DNA of 64,000 bases from Ruegeria arenilitoris (GCF_013032445.1 NZ_WQCA01000014.1:31762-95761); one strand, 5' to 3'; counted from the first letter of the stretch, positions 41,056 to 50,817 are shown. Translations and numbers: made by a program. Notes: generated by a model from the sequence alone, not told the origin.

Positions 41056-41514
41056 ATGACGGACCTGACCATCAACGGAAAGGACGTGTCGCTCGACGTA
41101 CCGGGTGACACACCTTTGCTATGGGCGTTACGCGACAACCTGCGCCTGACCGGAACGAAATTTGGCTGCGGCGTGGCCCAGTGCGGTGCCTGCACCGTCA
41201 TGGTCGATGGCATGCCGGTCCGCTCGTGCATCACCCCGGTCGAAGATCTGGAAGGCTCGGATGTGACAACGATCGAAGCGCTGGAAGGCCCCGAGGCTGA
41301 TGCGGTGCGCAAGGCCTGGGTTGATCTGGATGTGCCGCAATGCGGGTACTGTCAGTCCGGTCAGATCATTGCCGCCGCCACATTGCTGACCGAGATCCCT
41401 CAGCCGACGGATGAGGATATCGATTTTGCGATGGCTGGAAACGCCTGCCGCTGCGCCACCTACGTGCGCATCCGCAAGGCGATCCACAATGCTGCCAAGA
41501 TACTGGAGGCCTGA
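41056..41514 (+). CDS. Isoquinoline 1-oxidoreductase-type 2Fe-2S subunit
   Basis: 152 residues. The N-terminal plant-type cluster (LTGTKFGCGVAQCGACTVMV and a later Cys) and the C-terminal helical cluster (DVPQCGYCQSGQIIAAATLL, NACRCATYVRIR) are complete. It is the electron-transfer subunit of a molybdenum hydroxylase. It precedes the large Mo subunit by 3 bp. No XdhC-like chaperone gene is visible. Confidence 0.92.
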   Translation: MTDLTINGKDVSLDVPGDTPLLWALRDNLRLTGTKFGCGVAQCGACTVMVDGMPVRSCITPVEDLEGSDVTTIEALEGPEADAVRKAWVDLDVPQCGYCQSGQIIAAATLLTEIPQPTDEDIDFAMAGNACRCATYVRIRKAIHNAAKILEA

Positions 41515-41517
41515 TCC

Positions 41518-43665
41518 ATGACCGCATTCTCTCCCACCCGTCGCGGCTTTCTGGCCGGTGGTGCCGCGCTGATCATTGGGGCGCATCTGCCGGTGGGCAA
41601 CAAGATGGCCGCAAAAGCCGCGACCGGCCCCGTTGACCTCAACGCCTTTGTCCGCATCGGCGAAGACAACACGGTTACCGTTATCGTCAAACACATCGAA
41701 TTCGGCCAGGGCCCATTCACCGGCTTCGCCACTTTGGTAGCCGAAGAGTTGGACGCCGACTGGTCGCAGATGCGTGCCGAACATGCGCCTGCCGACACCG
41801 CAACCTATCAGAACTTTGCATTCGGCATTCAGGGCACCGGCGCTTCAACCGCCGTGCGCAACGCCTTTACCCAGATGCGCCAGGCCGGCGCCGCCGCCCG
41901 CGCCATGCTGGTTGATGCGGCTGCCCGTGAATGGGGTGTTTCGGCTGATGAGATCACCGTCGCAAACGGCGTGATCAGCCACACCGGCAGCGGCAAGACC
42001 GCGCAATTCGGTGAACTGGTCGCTACGGCCAGCGAAAGCACACCTCCTGCCGAGCCCAAGCTGAAAGATCCAGCCAAGTTCAAACTGATCGGCAAGGAAG
42101 AAATCCGTCGTCTCGACAGCGCCATCAAGACCACGGGCGAGGCCCAGTTCACGCTGGACGTCTATCGCGACGACATGCTGACGGTCGTCGTGGCGCATTC
42201 GCCCTGGATCAACGGAAAAGTTGCATCGGTGGACAGTTCGGCCGCTCTGGCGGTCGACGGCGTTGAAAAGGTAGAACAAATCCCGACCGGCGTCGCGGTC
42301 TATGCCAGAAACACTTATTCAGCCCTCAAGGGGCGCGATGCGCTGCTGATCGACTGGGACCTGAGCGAGGCCGAAACCCGCTCGGCCGACGAACAACTGG
42401 AAGAGGTCGCCGCAGCAGCGCGCGATGGTGACGGCGTGGTGGCCGAAACATATGGCGACCTGAACGCGGCATTCGAAAACGCCGCTCAGGTGATCGAAGC
42501 CGAATACCGCCTGCCCTTCCTTGCTCACGCACCGCTCGAAGCTCTGGACGGTGTGATCGAGACGCGCGGCGATGCGGCGGAAATCTGGATGGGGAGCCAG
42601 ATGCAGACGGTCGACCAGATGGTCACCTCGGACATCCTCGGCATTCCGCTGGAAAATGTGGCCATCAACACCCTGCTGGGCGGCGGCAGCTTTGGCCGTC
42701 GCGCGCAGTATGACGGGCAATTCGCGCAAGAACTGGCGCAGGTTGCCAAGGCGGGCGGCGAAGGCATCTATAAGCTGGTCTGGACCCGCAGCGATGACAT
42801 CCAGGGCGGATATTACCGACCGCTGGCCGTTCACCGCCACCGCGCAGCGCTGGACGAAACCGGCCGCATCATCGGATGGGACAACAAATTCGCCACCGAA
42901 AGCATCATGGGCGGTTCGGCCTTTGAAGCGGTAATCCAGAACGGCGTTGACCCGTTCTCGATCGAAGGTTCGATCCACAAGCCCTATGATTTCGGCGCGT
43001 TCGAGGCGCGTTGGGTCCGCACCGACAGCAAGGTGCCGCATCTGTGGTGGCGCTCTGTCGGCCATTCGCACACTGCATTCGCGAACGAAGTGTTCCTGGA
43101 CGAGGTGCTGCAACGCCAGGGAAAGGACCCGGTTCAGGGTCGCTTGGAGCTGCTGGGCGACAAGTCCCCGCGCGACCGCCGGGTGCTGGAGCGCGTCGCC
43201 GAGATGGCGAACTGGCAGGGTGTGCAAGGCGCCAACGGCAAGGCCTATGGCGTTGCGCTGCATCCCAGCTATGACGCGCACTTCGCCTATATCGCCGAGG
43301 TCTCCGAGGTCGAAGGCGAACCCCGCGTGCACAAGGTCTGGGTCGCTGCCGATGTGGGCATTGCGGTCAACCCGGATGTGGTCAAGGCGCAGATCGAAGG
43401 CGGGCTGGGCTATGGCCTCAGCGCAGCGCTGTTCAACGAGATCACCTTTGCCGAGGATGGCCGCATTGAGCAGGAAAACTTTGACACCTATCGTCTGCTG
43501 CGGATCAACGAAATGCCCGAGGTCGAAATTGATCTTGCGGTGAACACCGAAAAGCCCGGCGGCATTGGTGAGGCTGGTACGCCGCCCATCGCCCCCGCCG
43601 TCAGCAACGCCTGGCGTATCCTCAAAGGTGAGCCCGTTCGCCGCTTGCCGCTTGTGCGCGTTTGA
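41518..43665 (+). CDS. Isoquinoline 1-oxidoreductase-type molybdopterin subunit
   Basis: 715 residues. The twin-arginine signal TRRGFLAGGAALIIGAHL at the N-terminus sends the folded complex to the periplasm. The xanthine-oxidase-type molybdopterin region holds LLGGGSFGRRAQYDGQFAQE, the VPHLWWRSVGHSHTAFANEV block and the C-terminal PGGIGEAGTPPIAPAVSNAW, which carries the catalytic glutamate. It hydroxylates N-heterocycles or oxidises aldehydes; the substrate is unknown. It lies between the 2Fe-2S subunit and a cytochrome gene. Confidence 0.92.
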   Translation: MTAFSPTRRGFLAGGAALIIGAHLPVGNKMAAKAATGPVDLNAFVRIGEDNTVTVIVKHIEFGQGPFTGFATLVAEELDADWSQMRAEHAPADTATYQNFAFGIQGTGASTAVRNAFTQMRQAGAAARAMLVDAAAREWGVSADEITVANGVISHTGSGKTAQFGELVATASESTPPAEPKLKDPAKFKLIGKEEIRRLDSAIKTTGEAQFTLDVYRDDMLTVVVAHSPWINGKVASVDSSAALAVDGVEKVEQIPTGVAVYARNTYSALKGRDALLIDWDLSEAETRSADEQLEEVAAAARDGDGVVAETYGDLNAAFENAAQVIEAEYRLPFLAHAPLEALDGVIETRGDAAEIWMGSQMQTVDQMVTSDILGIPLENVAINTLLGGGSFGRRAQYDGQFAQELAQVAKAGGEGIYKLVWTRSDDIQGGYYRPLAVHRHRAALDETGRIIGWDNKFATESIMGGSAFEAVIQNGVDPFSIEGSIHKPYDFGAFEARWVRTDSKVPHLWWRSVGHSHTAFANEVFLDEVLQRQGKDPVQGRLELLGDKSPRDRRVLERVAEMANWQGVQGANGKAYGVALHPSYDAHFAYIAEVSEVEGEPRVHKVWVAADVGIAVNPDVVKAQIEGGLGYGLSAALFNEITFAEDGRIEQENFDTYRLLRINEMPEVEIDLAVNTEKPGGIGEAGTPPIAPAVSNAWRILKGEPVRRLPLVRV

Positions 43666-43679
43666 CAGGAGATCGAGCT

Positions 43680-44303
43680 ATGAAATTCGACATTCGTGCC
43701 ACGGCGCTGACCGCTGCAATCGCGCTGACCGGGCTGCTGCCCGGTGGCGCGGCGCAGGCCGAGGAAGTCAACGGCCTAAAAACCGCCGCGAGCTTTGAAA
43801 GCATCGAATCCGAGCAAGCCCGCTCGGTCGCGATCTTCGAGGAAATGGCCAAGGTCATCACTCATGCGCGCTGCGTCAACTGCCATCCGGTCACCGGTGG
43901 CCCGCTGCAAGGCGAAAACCAGAAACCGCACTCGCCGCCGATTCCGCGGACCGAGGACAATTTCGGTGTGGTCGCAATGCGCTGCACCACCTGTCACGGC
44001 GAGGAAAACCGCCCGTTTCTGGGTGAAACCGGTTCGGTGCCCGGCAACGGTCACTGGCAACTGGCCCCGCAGAGCATGGGTTGGGTCGGCCTGACCGTGC
44101 CCGAGATCTGCGCCCAGTTGAAAGACCCCGAACGCAATGGTGGCCGAACCCTCGAAGAGGTCGCGCATCATATGGGGCATGACACTCTGGTCGGCTGGGC
44201 CTGGGCCCCCGGCGAAGGCCGCGAGCCCGCGCCCGGATCCTGGGAAGGGTTTTCGGAACTGGCCGTAAACTGGATCGAAACCGGCGCGGCCTGCCCGGGC
44301 TGA
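43680..44303 (+). CDS. Dihaem cytochrome c subunit of the molybdenum oxidoreductase
   Basis: 207 residues from ATG 43680 (CAGGAGATCGAGCT before it). A Sec signal peptide (TALTAAIALTGLLPGGAAQA) is followed by two haem-binding motifs, CVNCH and CTTCH. It accepts electrons from the periplasmic molybdenum enzyme. It is the last gene of the three-gene operon, 14 bp after the large subunit, with a terminator-like hairpin following. Confidence 0.88.
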   Translation: MKFDIRATALTAAIALTGLLPGGAAQAEEVNGLKTAASFESIESEQARSVAIFEEMAKVITHARCVNCHPVTGGPLQGENQKPHSPPIPRTEDNFGVVAMRCTTCHGEENRPFLGETGSVPGNGHWQLAPQSMGWVGLTVPEICAQLKDPERNGGRTLEEVAHHMGHDTLVGWAWAPGEGREPAPGSWEGFSELAVNWIETGAACPG

Positions 44304-44329
44304 GGCGCGTTGATCTGACAGGAAATAAT

Positions 44330-44357
44330 CCGGAGGCTTCTGTTAAGCTGCCTCCGG
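44330..44357 (+). terminator. Hairpin after the molybdenum-enzyme operon
   Basis: CCGGAGGC and GCCTCCGG pair over eight bases around a 12-base loop, 26 bp after the cytochrome stop. TTCATCT follows instead of a clean T-run. Confidence 0.55.
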
Positions 44358-44457
44358 TTCATCTATGGCCAGCACGGTCTGGATCGTGTTTCAAACAATC
44401 AAATTCCGGCTGTCGAACGCGGTTTGAACCGAAAACTGACATTCAGTTTTGCCCAAC

Positions 44458-45180
44458 CTAAATCTGAAGGGCAGAGGCCAATTCAGTAAAGCTGTCCACT
44501 TCGATGTCATAAGTGCCGGTTTCACCCCGATCCGGCGTCTCGGAAGGCTTGTTGCCCCACTCCAGCGGTCGCCGAACCAGCGCCGTTCGGAACCCCACCT
44601 GACTTGCAGAGTCAAGGTCATAGGGGTGACACGCGACCATCAGGCATTGCTCGGGCTGCAGTTGCAAACGTTCAGCGGCCCGCCGATACGCCTTGGGCAG
44701 CAGTTTGTAGACGCCAAGCCCTTCGCAGGACAGGACCCCGTCCCAGACCAACCCGCTTCTGCGCGAGGTGTCGATAATCAATCGATAGGACAGCAGCGTG
44801 AACGAGGTCACGATGAACCGCTCGCGCAACGCTGCCAATCCGGGCCGCACGTCCGGCCAGGCGGCAAAACTATGCGGTGCATCCCACGAGATCGCGTGCC
44901 GGTCCTGCGCGTCGAAAGCATCCAGCCCTTCTTCGTCCAACAGGGCATCCAGACAAAAGCGGTGCGCGTCGTCGAAATTATATTCCGGCGGGCCGTTTTC
45001 ACCCAGATTGAGCATCGCCTGCATTGTCCGGCGACGCAGGTCATTTGCTAGCGCGGCCCAGTCACGCCTGATGCCGTGACGTTGTCCTGCTGAGGCAAAG
45101 GCTTCGCGGAAGCCGCTGTGCCAATCTAGCACCGTGCCGCCGGTGTCAAATGTCAGCGCCTTGATGCCGGCAAGGCTCAT
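44458..45180 (-). CDS. Haloacid dehalogenase-type (type II HAD) hydrolase
   Basis: 240 residues. The nucleophile Asp is in IKALTFDTGGTVLDWHSGF. Motif III is LGVYKLLPKAYRRAAERLQL, and VACHPYDLDSASQVGFRTAL carries the acidic motif IV; these fit the L-2-haloacid dehalogenase group. The second motif (VTSFTLLSYR) differs from the usual L-S-N, so dehalogenase activity is not assured. It is the last gene of the ten-gene minus operon, overlapping the quinone oxidoreductase stop by ATGA. Confidence 0.8.
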   Translation of the reverse strand: MSLAGIKALTFDTGGTVLDWHSGFREAFASAGQRHGIRRDWAALANDLRRRTMQAMLNLGENGPPEYNFDDAHRFCLDALLDEEGLDAFDAQDRHAISWDAPHSFAAWPDVRPGLAALRERFIVTSFTLLSYRLIIDTSRRSGLVWDGVLSCEGLGVYKLLPKAYRRAAERLQLQPEQCLMVACHPYDLDSASQVGFRTALVRRPLEWGNKPSETPDRGETGTYDIEVDSFTELASALQI

Positions 45181-46166
45181 GGGATCAGCACCGTTGCGCC
45201 CAGCGTTGTGCCGGATTCGATGGCTTCATGGGCCTTCACCGCATCCTTCAGCGCGTATTCATAGTTGATATTGGCATCCAGAATACCGTCACCGATGGCC
45301 TTGAACAGATCGCGCGCGGTCCATTCGAGGTCAGAACGTTTGGCGACGTAATGCATGATTGCCGGGCGCGTGATAAACAGCGACCCCCGGCGCCCGAGAT
45401 CCTGGATCACGTCGATAGGTTCAGGCGGACCTGAGACATGACCATAGGCAGCGCAGACGCCCATCAATCGCAACGAGTCCAGCGAGTCTTGCAAGGTGTC
45501 TTTGCCGATCGCCTCGTACACCACGGCGCAGCCCTCGCCATCGGACACGTCGCGCACAACGTCCACAAAGCTCTGCTCTGAGCGCACGACCGGGTGGTCG
45601 CAACCCGCTGCACGTGCGACCTCGGCCTTTTCCGGTGTTGAAACAGTGCCCACAATGGTCGCCCCAAGGGCCTTGGCCCATTGGCACAGGATCAATCCCA
45701 TACCGCCAGCGGCCGCATGAACGAGAATAGTGTCGCCGGGCTGCACCGCATACGTACGGTGCAACAGGTAGTGCGCGGTCATGCCTTTCATAAGCAAGGC
45801 CGCAACCTGCTTGTCGTCCAGCCGGTCCGGCAGATGCAATAGCTTGTCAGCGGGATAGTTGCGGACCTCGGAGTAGCTGCCCAGGGGCGGGATGCCATAA
45901 GCGACACGGTCGCCAGTCTTGAACTCGGTCACACCCTCTCCGACACCTTCGACGATCCCAACGCCCTCGAAACCGATCACCACCGGTTCGTCTGGCACTG
46001 GCCACGGATGAGAGATGCCGGCGCGGTGGTAAGTGTCGGCGTAGTTAACGCCCACTGCTGTATGGCGCAGGCGTACCTCGCCCGGGGCCGGGTCGGGCAC
46101 ATGCCAGTCTTCCCATCGCATACAGCTGGGCGGTCCTTTCTTGTGGATCACTTGTGCTTTGCTCAT
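45177..46166 (-). CDS. Quinone oxidoreductase-type zinc-independent MDR protein
   Basis: 329 residues from ATG 46166 (GAAGGAGGGGACG before it); the longer frame upstream is not needed. The medium-chain dehydrogenase fold is seen in AVGVNYADTYHRAG, VIGFEGVGIVEGVGEGVTEF, GDTILVHAAAGGMGLILCQW (NADPH motif) and GATIVGTVSTPEKAEVARAA. No zinc-ligand cysteines are present, as in QOR/zeta-crystallin. It reduces quinones or enones with NADPH. It is part of the HxlR-linked operon. Confidence 0.88.
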   Translation of the reverse strand: MSKAQVIHKKGPPSCMRWEDWHVPDPAPGEVRLRHTAVGVNYADTYHRAGISHPWPVPDEPVVIGFEGVGIVEGVGEGVTEFKTGDRVAYGIPPLGSYSEVRNYPADKLLHLPDRLDDKQVAALLMKGMTAHYLLHRTYAVQPGDTILVHAAAGGMGLILCQWAKALGATIVGTVSTPEKAEVARAAGCDHPVVRSEQSFVDVVRDVSDGEGCAVVYEAIGKDTLQDSLDSLRLMGVCAAYGHVSGPPEPIDVIQDLGRRGSLFITRPAIMHYVAKRSDLEWTARDLFKAIGDGILDANINYEYALKDAVKAHEAIESGTTLGATVLIP

Positions 46167-46206
46167 CGTCCCCTCCTTCGATGTTAGTGTGTGATAGGTA
46201 TGGGTT

Positions 46207-46761
46207 TCAGATTTTGAAAACATTCCTGAGCACCCGCAAATTCCCGGCAATTCGATTGCCTCCAAGGTCTTTGGCCAAACGTTGCAGAACATCCGGAAAA
46301 CCATAATCCGGGATCGCGTTCTCTACTCTCGACACTTGTGCCTTGCTCAGCCCCTTGCGGATCATCCCTCCGGATGCGTCTATCCAGTCGCCCTTGCGGA
46401 CAGCATTCACCACATCCGCGCCGGGGCCGGAATAAGGTGTGATCTTGTGGTGCCAGTGGATTGCGGCACGCAGAATCTCGGGATCGAGGCCAAGCCCAAG
46501 CTTTTCGTTGTCGCGCAGCGCCAGCGTCTGGGAAGGATCGAGATAGGCAAGATTCTTCTCAGTCCAGAGCCCGATGTCATGATAGACCAGCGCAGTTTCG
46601 ACCATGGGGCGATGGACGCCCGCATTTCTAAGAAAATGCATGGCGTAGGTGATCACGCGATACACATGCCCCCGGTATGCCGGAAAATCGTCACCAATAG
46701 TGCCGCGATATGGGTCAAAGAGCCCTTCGACCCGATCGCAATAGCCTATGATTTCAATCAT
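46207..46761 (-). CDS. HD-domain protein
   Basis: 184 residues. The conserved His/Asp pair is in VETALVYHDIGLWTEKN, with earlier FPAYRGHVYRVITYAMHF (first His) and later RAAIHWHHKITPYSG. The pattern suits a metal-dependent HD phosphohydrolase, but the substrate is unknown. It overlaps the FrnE-like gene by ATGA and is transcribed with the detoxification genes. Confidence 0.75.
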   Translation of the reverse strand: MIEIIGYCDRVEGLFDPYRGTIGDDFPAYRGHVYRVITYAMHFLRNAGVHRPMVETALVYHDIGLWTEKNLAYLDPSQTLALRDNEKLGLGLDPEILRAAIHWHHKITPYSGPGADVVNAVRKGDWIDASGGMIRKGLSKAQVSRVENAIPDYGFPDVLQRLAKDLGGNRIAGNLRVLRNVFKI

Positions 46762-47411
46762 GCAGCGATTTCCTTAAGCTGCCTGAGGATATTGGCAAAA
46801 TTCCCTTTACCCTGCGCACCGGTGACAAGGTGCTGACGTTCAAAGATCATCGCAGGTACGCCCTGAACACCGCGGCTGGTCCAGAACTGTTCTTTCTCAC
46901 GGACCTTTTCGGCACGTTCGCCGCTATCCAGCATCGCGCGGGCGGCATCGCGGTCCAGCCCAATCTGACCCGCGACCTCGACCAATACGTCAATATCCGC
47001 CACGTTTTTGCGCAGAGTAAAGAAAGCGGCGAACAGCGCCAGCTTGGCCTCATGCGCCTTGCCCTGCTCCTCGGCCCAGTCGATCAGCTGATGGGCGCGG
47101 AAGGTGTTGTACATGCGCATGTCGTCGGCATAGTTGAAGGTGAAGCCAAGCGCGGCCCCCATCTCGGTCAGACGCGCGCGCGCTTTGATCGAGCCTTCCA
47201 GCGTGGTGCCGTATTTAGCGGCAAGGTGTTCGCGCAGGTTTTCACCTTCCTGCACCATATGAGGGTTCAATTCGAACGGGTGCCAATGGATATCGACGTC
47301 GATGCCGGTCTCCTGCACGGCTCGGGCCAGTTGGTAGTAACCTATAGCGCACCATGGGCAAACAACGTCCGAGACGATGTCAACGCGGATGGGCTGGGTT
47401 TGGTCGGACAT
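46758..47411 (-). CDS. DsbA-family oxidoreductase (FrnE-like)
   Basis: 217 residues from ATG 47411. The thioredoxin fold begins VDIVSDVVCPWCAIGYYQLA with the active CPWC motif. The FrnE pattern continues with IDVDIHWHPFELNPHM, MYNTFRAHQLIDWAEEQGKA and VQGVPAMIFERQHLVTGAQG. No signal peptide, so cytoplasmic. FrnE-like proteins handle thiol and glutathione-conjugate chemistry. It lies between the third GST and the HD gene. Confidence 0.88.
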   Translation of the reverse strand: MSDQTQPIRVDIVSDVVCPWCAIGYYQLARAVQETGIDVDIHWHPFELNPHMVQEGENLREHLAAKYGTTLEGSIKARARLTEMGAALGFTFNYADDMRMYNTFRAHQLIDWAEEQGKAHEAKLALFAAFFTLRKNVADIDVLVEVAGQIGLDRDAARAMLDSGERAEKVREKEQFWTSRGVQGVPAMIFERQHLVTGAQGKGNFANILRQLKEIAA

Positions 47412-47415
47412 CGGG

Positions 47416-48126
47416 TCACTCCTTATAATTAGCGGCATTTGCGGCGGCAGCGGCCTCGGTGTCGCCTGCGCCAAAGACGGATGGCCTGGGTTTCGGCAGT
47501 TGCAACGCTGCCTGCGTGGCCGGGCGCGCATCGATCCGCGCAAACCAGGCGTTCAGGTTGTCCAGACCCGAGACATCAACCCCGGCCCAGAAGTGCGAGC
47601 GCGCCCAGGGATAGGTCGCAATATCGGCGATGGACATGGCATCGCCCACCAGCCAGTCACGCGCGTTCAGCCGGGAATCCAAAACCTCGAGCAGGCGGCG
47701 GGATTCATCGACGTAGCGCTTGATGGCATAAGGGTCGTCATGACCGTTGGGCCGCGCGATACGCTGGAAGAACATCGCCTGCCCCATCATCGGCCCGATG
47801 CCGCTCATCTGGAACATCAGCCACTGGATCGTCTCGGATCGCTCCCTGGGATCATGGCTCAGGAACTGGTCGTATTTCTCGGCCAGATAGAGCAGGATCG
47901 CACCGCTTTCGAACACCGCAAAATCGTTGTTGCCACGATCAACGATGGTTGGGATGCGACCGTTTGGATTCAGCGTCAGATAATCCGGCGCCTTCTGTTC
48001 CTTTTTCGAAAAATCGACCGGCACCAGTTCATAGGGCAGATCAGCCTCGTGGAGGAAGATCAGTGGCTTCCACCCATTCATCGTAGGGGCGGTATAAAGC
48101 AGAATATCGGGCCGGTCGGTCTTCAA
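47416..48126 (-). CDS. Glutathione S-transferase (third of three)
   Basis: 236 residues from a TTG start at 48126. The frame is open upstream into the previous gene, but GTGAGG lies about eight bases before the TTG and the protein then starts [20 protein letters not shown], as in relatives. [38 protein letters not shown] and [20 protein letters not shown] are GST signatures. It resembles the 238-residue GST at 48828. The non-ATG start suggests a lower translation rate. Confidence 0.85.
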   Translation of the reverse strand: MKTDRPDILLYTAPTMNGWKPLIFLHEADLPYELVPVDFSKKEQKAPDYLTLNPNGRIPTIVDRGNNDFAVFESGAILLYLAEKYDQFLSHDPRERSETIQWLMFQMSGIGPMMGQAMFFQRIARPNGHDDPYAIKRYVDESRRLLEVLDSRLNARDWLVGDAMSIADIATYPWARSHFWAGVDVSGLDNLNAWFARIDARPATQAALQLPKPRPSVFGAGDTEAAAAANAANYKE

Positions 48127-48136
48127 GAATTCAACC

Positions 48137-48823
48137 TCACACGGTGGGGCCGTATCGCGAGCGGGCCCAGCGGACGACCTCTGTCCCCTCTTCGCTGTCG
48201 ATGACGCGGGCATATCCCGGTTGGGCAAAGCACCGGTTAAGCCAGCGTTGAATCGAGGGCCAGCGTTCGGCATCCAGCGCGAACCCGGCCAGTTCCGCCC
48301 CGCGCAGCCAGCTTGACATCGCGATGTCAGCAACGCTGAACGACCCAGCGGCGTAGTCGGCATCGCCCAGCAGGTTGCCAATGGCGTCCAGCAATTGCGG
48401 CGCGTAGTCGGTCATGGCCTGAGCGACCATATCCTCTTTTCCGTGGTCCTTGCCAAAGTAATAAGGCACCACGATCCGCTGACCGAACATCATACCGCCA
48501 AAGACCTGCGCCATCTGGCTATCGGCGAATTGCTGAATCTGCAACGCGCGTTGGCGCAGTTCTGGTTGTGGTGGGATAAGGCCGGGCAAAGGCACGGTCT
48601 CTTCCGCCCAGGCGACGATGTCCGCGCTTTCTGGGATGGGTGCCTGCCCCTCAGCGGGCAGCAGAACCGGCACGGTTCCAGCCGGGTTGATCGGCAGAAC
48701 TTTTTCTCGCTCGGTATAGGGGACGACCGGGTCCAGATCGTACCCGATACCTTTCAATTCCAGCGCCACCCGAACCTTGCGGACAAAGGGCGACACCGGG
48801 TAACCGACAAGTTTCACAGTCAT
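48137..48823 (-). CDS. Glutathione S-transferase (second of three)
   Basis: 228 residues. [20 protein letters not shown] holds the active N-terminal region; [19 protein letters not shown] and [15 protein letters not shown] bind glutathione; [19 protein letters not shown] is in the C-terminal domain. It differs clearly from the other two GSTs in the operon and is probably a different subgroup. Confidence 0.87.
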   Translation of the reverse strand: MTVKLVGYPVSPFVRKVRVALELKGIGYDLDPVVPYTEREKVLPINPAGTVPVLLPAEGQAPIPESADIVAWAEETVPLPGLIPPQPELRQRALQIQQFADSQMAQVFGGMMFGQRIVVPYYFGKDHGKEDMVAQAMTDYAPQLLDAIGNLLGDADYAAGSFSVADIAMSSWLRGAELAGFALDAERWPSIQRWLNRCFAQPGYARVIDSEEGTEVVRWARSRYGPTV

Positions 48824-48827
48824 CGCC

Positions 48828-49544
48828 TCAAGCCTTTTTCACGTCGCCGGCGAAGCGCGCGGCGTTTTCCTTGAGGAAGGCATCAGCATCTGCGTTTTCG
48901 TCCCAGAATTGCGGCTGCGCCTTGGGGATGGTCAGCGCCTTCTGCACGGCCGGGCGCGCGTCGATCCGGTCGAACCAGGCCTTGAGGTTCGGCAGATCGT
49001 CAACCTCGACCCGTGCCCAGGGGTAAGCCCGCGCCCAGGGGTAGATCATCATATCGACGATGGAGTAGTCGCCTACGATATAGTCACGTCCGTCCAGTTG
49101 GGTGTTCAGAACTTCCATCAGGCGGCGGGATTCGTCGACATAACGCTTGATCGAGAACGGCTCCTCATGCCCGTTGGGCGCTGCGATACGCTGGAAGTAC
49201 ATCGCCTGCCCCATCATCGGACCCACATGGCCGACCTGAAAGAACAGCCATTGCAGCGTTTCCGACCGGGTAAGCGGATCGTCTGACAGGAACTTGCCGT
49301 ATTTCTCGGCCAGATGCCAAAGGATTGCGCCGGATTCGAAAATGGCCCGCCCCTCGGCCCGGTCATAGATCGTGGGGATCTTGCCGTTTGGGTTCAGCTT
49401 GAGGAAATCGGGGGCCTTCTGCTCCTGCTTGGAGAAGTCGATGAAGGTCAGGTCATAGGGAACACCGGCTTCTTCCAGAAAAATAACTGGCTTGTAGCCG
49501 TTCATGGTGGAGGCGGTGTAAAGGTGAATGTCCGGTTGGCTCAT
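48828..49544 (-). CDS. Glutathione S-transferase (first of three)
   Basis: 238 residues. IHLYTASTMNGYKPVIFLEE, FLKLNPNGKIPTIYDRAEGR, FESGAILWHLAEKYGKFLSD and GDYSIVDMMIYPWARAYPWA mark a nu-like GST of the YghU/YfcG type, which reduce disulfides or conjugate electrophiles. It is 59 bp after the SDR gene. Confidence 0.88.
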   Translation of the reverse strand: MSQPDIHLYTASTMNGYKPVIFLEEAGVPYDLTFIDFSKQEQKAPDFLKLNPNGKIPTIYDRAEGRAIFESGAILWHLAEKYGKFLSDDPLTRSETLQWLFFQVGHVGPMMGQAMYFQRIAAPNGHEEPFSIKRYVDESRRLMEVLNTQLDGRDYIVGDYSIVDMMIYPWARAYPWARVEVDDLPNLKAWFDRIDARPAVQKALTIPKAQPQFWDENADADAFLKENAARFAGDVKKA

Positions 49545-49602
49545 GGCTATCTCCTAAGGGGCAAAGTTCGGGTCCGCGCGGTGTCGCGCAGGCCCGGTTG
49601 GT

Positions 49603-50406
49603 TCAGATTTCCAGCGTCCAGTGTTTCTGCTGGTAGTCCAGCACGTCCTTGATCGCCTCTTCCGGAAACACCGTGCGGAACTTGTGGTTATCGGCGGCAA
49701 TGACCTCGGCCATTTTGTCGATCATCGGCTGCGGGTCCATCTGTAGCTCGTCGCCGGCGAACAGGTCGCGGACCTTGCGGATCGCTTCCGGCGGCGTAAT
49801 GCTGGTCGCCGGATCGTACCACTCGTCCATCTTGTCATACATCCGGTCATTGAACCCGGTTCGGTACGCGCCCGGATTGAGGGTCGCGACCTGAACACCC
49901 ATCGGTTCCAGTTCCTCGCGCATCAGTTCCGCGACGGCCTCCAGCGCGTGTTTGGACGCGGTATAGGGGGCCAGATAGGGGAAGGTCAGGAACCCGGCGA
50001 TCGACGAGACGAACACCACCTTGCCGCGGCCACCGCGGGCAAAAGCCTGCGCATAGGGCTGCAAGAATTCGACGGTCGAGAACACGTTGGTTTCGAACAC
50101 GTTCCGGATGCGGTTCACGTCAACCTCAACAATCGGTCCGGTATCGCCGATCGCGGCGTTTGCCACCACGACATCCACATCGGCACCGAAGCGGTCAAAG
50201 GCGGCCTGGCGGTCCTCGGCGCTGGTAATGTCCAGCTTGACTGCTTCCAGCATCAGACCCAGCGCGTCCGCTTCTGCCTTGAGCGTTTCCGCCCCTTCCG
50301 CGCCGTGGGTCGTCGCGATCACGCGATGGCCCTGTTTCGCCAGTTCGAACGCCGCACCTTTGCCAAGCCCGGTGCCCGCACCCGTGATCAGGATAGTTTT
50401 GCTCAT
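49603..50406 (-). CDS. SDR-family oxidoreductase
   Basis: 267 residues. Classical short-chain dehydrogenase: the cofactor motif ILITGAGTGLGKGAAFELAK, NAAIGDTG, KVVFVSSIAGF with the catalytic Ser, and YTASKHALEAVAELMREELE with the YxxxK pair. It reduces a carbonyl with NAD(P)H in the cytoplasm. Part of the electrophile operon, 15 bp after the cupin gene. Confidence 0.9.
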   Translation of the reverse strand: MSKTILITGAGTGLGKGAAFELAKQGHRVIATTHGAEGAETLKAEADALGLMLEAVKLDITSAEDRQAAFDRFGADVDVVVANAAIGDTGPIVEVDVNRIRNVFETNVFSTVEFLQPYAQAFARGGRGKVVFVSSIAGFLTFPYLAPYTASKHALEAVAELMREELEPMGVQVATLNPGAYRTGFNDRMYDKMDEWYDPATSITPPEAIRKVRDLFAGDELQMDPQPMIDKMAEVIAADNHKFRTVFPEEAIKDVLDYQQKHWTLEI

Positions 50407-50421
50407 TTATCGCTCCTCGCC

Positions 50422-50775
50422 TCAGTCCTTCAGTTCCACGTCGTTGTCCAGACGCTCGAACAGCACGGCCTCAACCGTAGTGGTTCCGACATTGCTGACC
50501 TGATGGGTCCAGGGGCCGTTATGCATGTAATCGCCATCCGCCACCTCTTTCACGACGGTCGAGCCGTCTTCGAGTTTGATGGATAGTGTGCCGCCCTTGA
50601 TGAAATAGACGATTTCCTCGGGGTGGCGGTGCGGCTCATCCGTCGCACCAGGGGGCATTTTCATGCGGACCAGACGCGTGATGCCGGTGTTCACCAGCTC
50701 TTCATACATGTCGGGCGATGCCTCGTCGGCCAGCGGTGCACGCTGGCCTTCGGTAATCAGGGTAGAGTTGCTCAT
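50422..50775 (-). CDS. Small cupin protein
   Basis: 117 residues from ATG 50775; TGGAGG lies eight bases before it, and five codons further upstream an in-frame ATG is less likely. It is a single cupin_2 barrel with metal ligands in MPPGATDEPHRHPEEIVYFI and NGPWTHQVSNVG. Function (enzyme or sensor) not determined. Confidence 0.83.
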   Translation of the reverse strand: MSNSTLITEGQRAPLADEASPDMYEELVNTGITRLVRMKMPPGATDEPHRHPEEIVYFIKGGTLSIKLEDGSTVVKEVADGDYMHNGPWTHQVSNVGTTTVEAVLFERLDNDVELKD

Positions 50776-50817
50776 CTCATGAGCCTCCATTTTTGGAATG
50801 ATTTCCGCAGGCGCGGA

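Noticed and set aside
42319..43332. Minus-strand 337-codon ORF within the molybdenum subunit gene
   Set aside because: Antisense shadow of a strong family match in high-G+C DNA.
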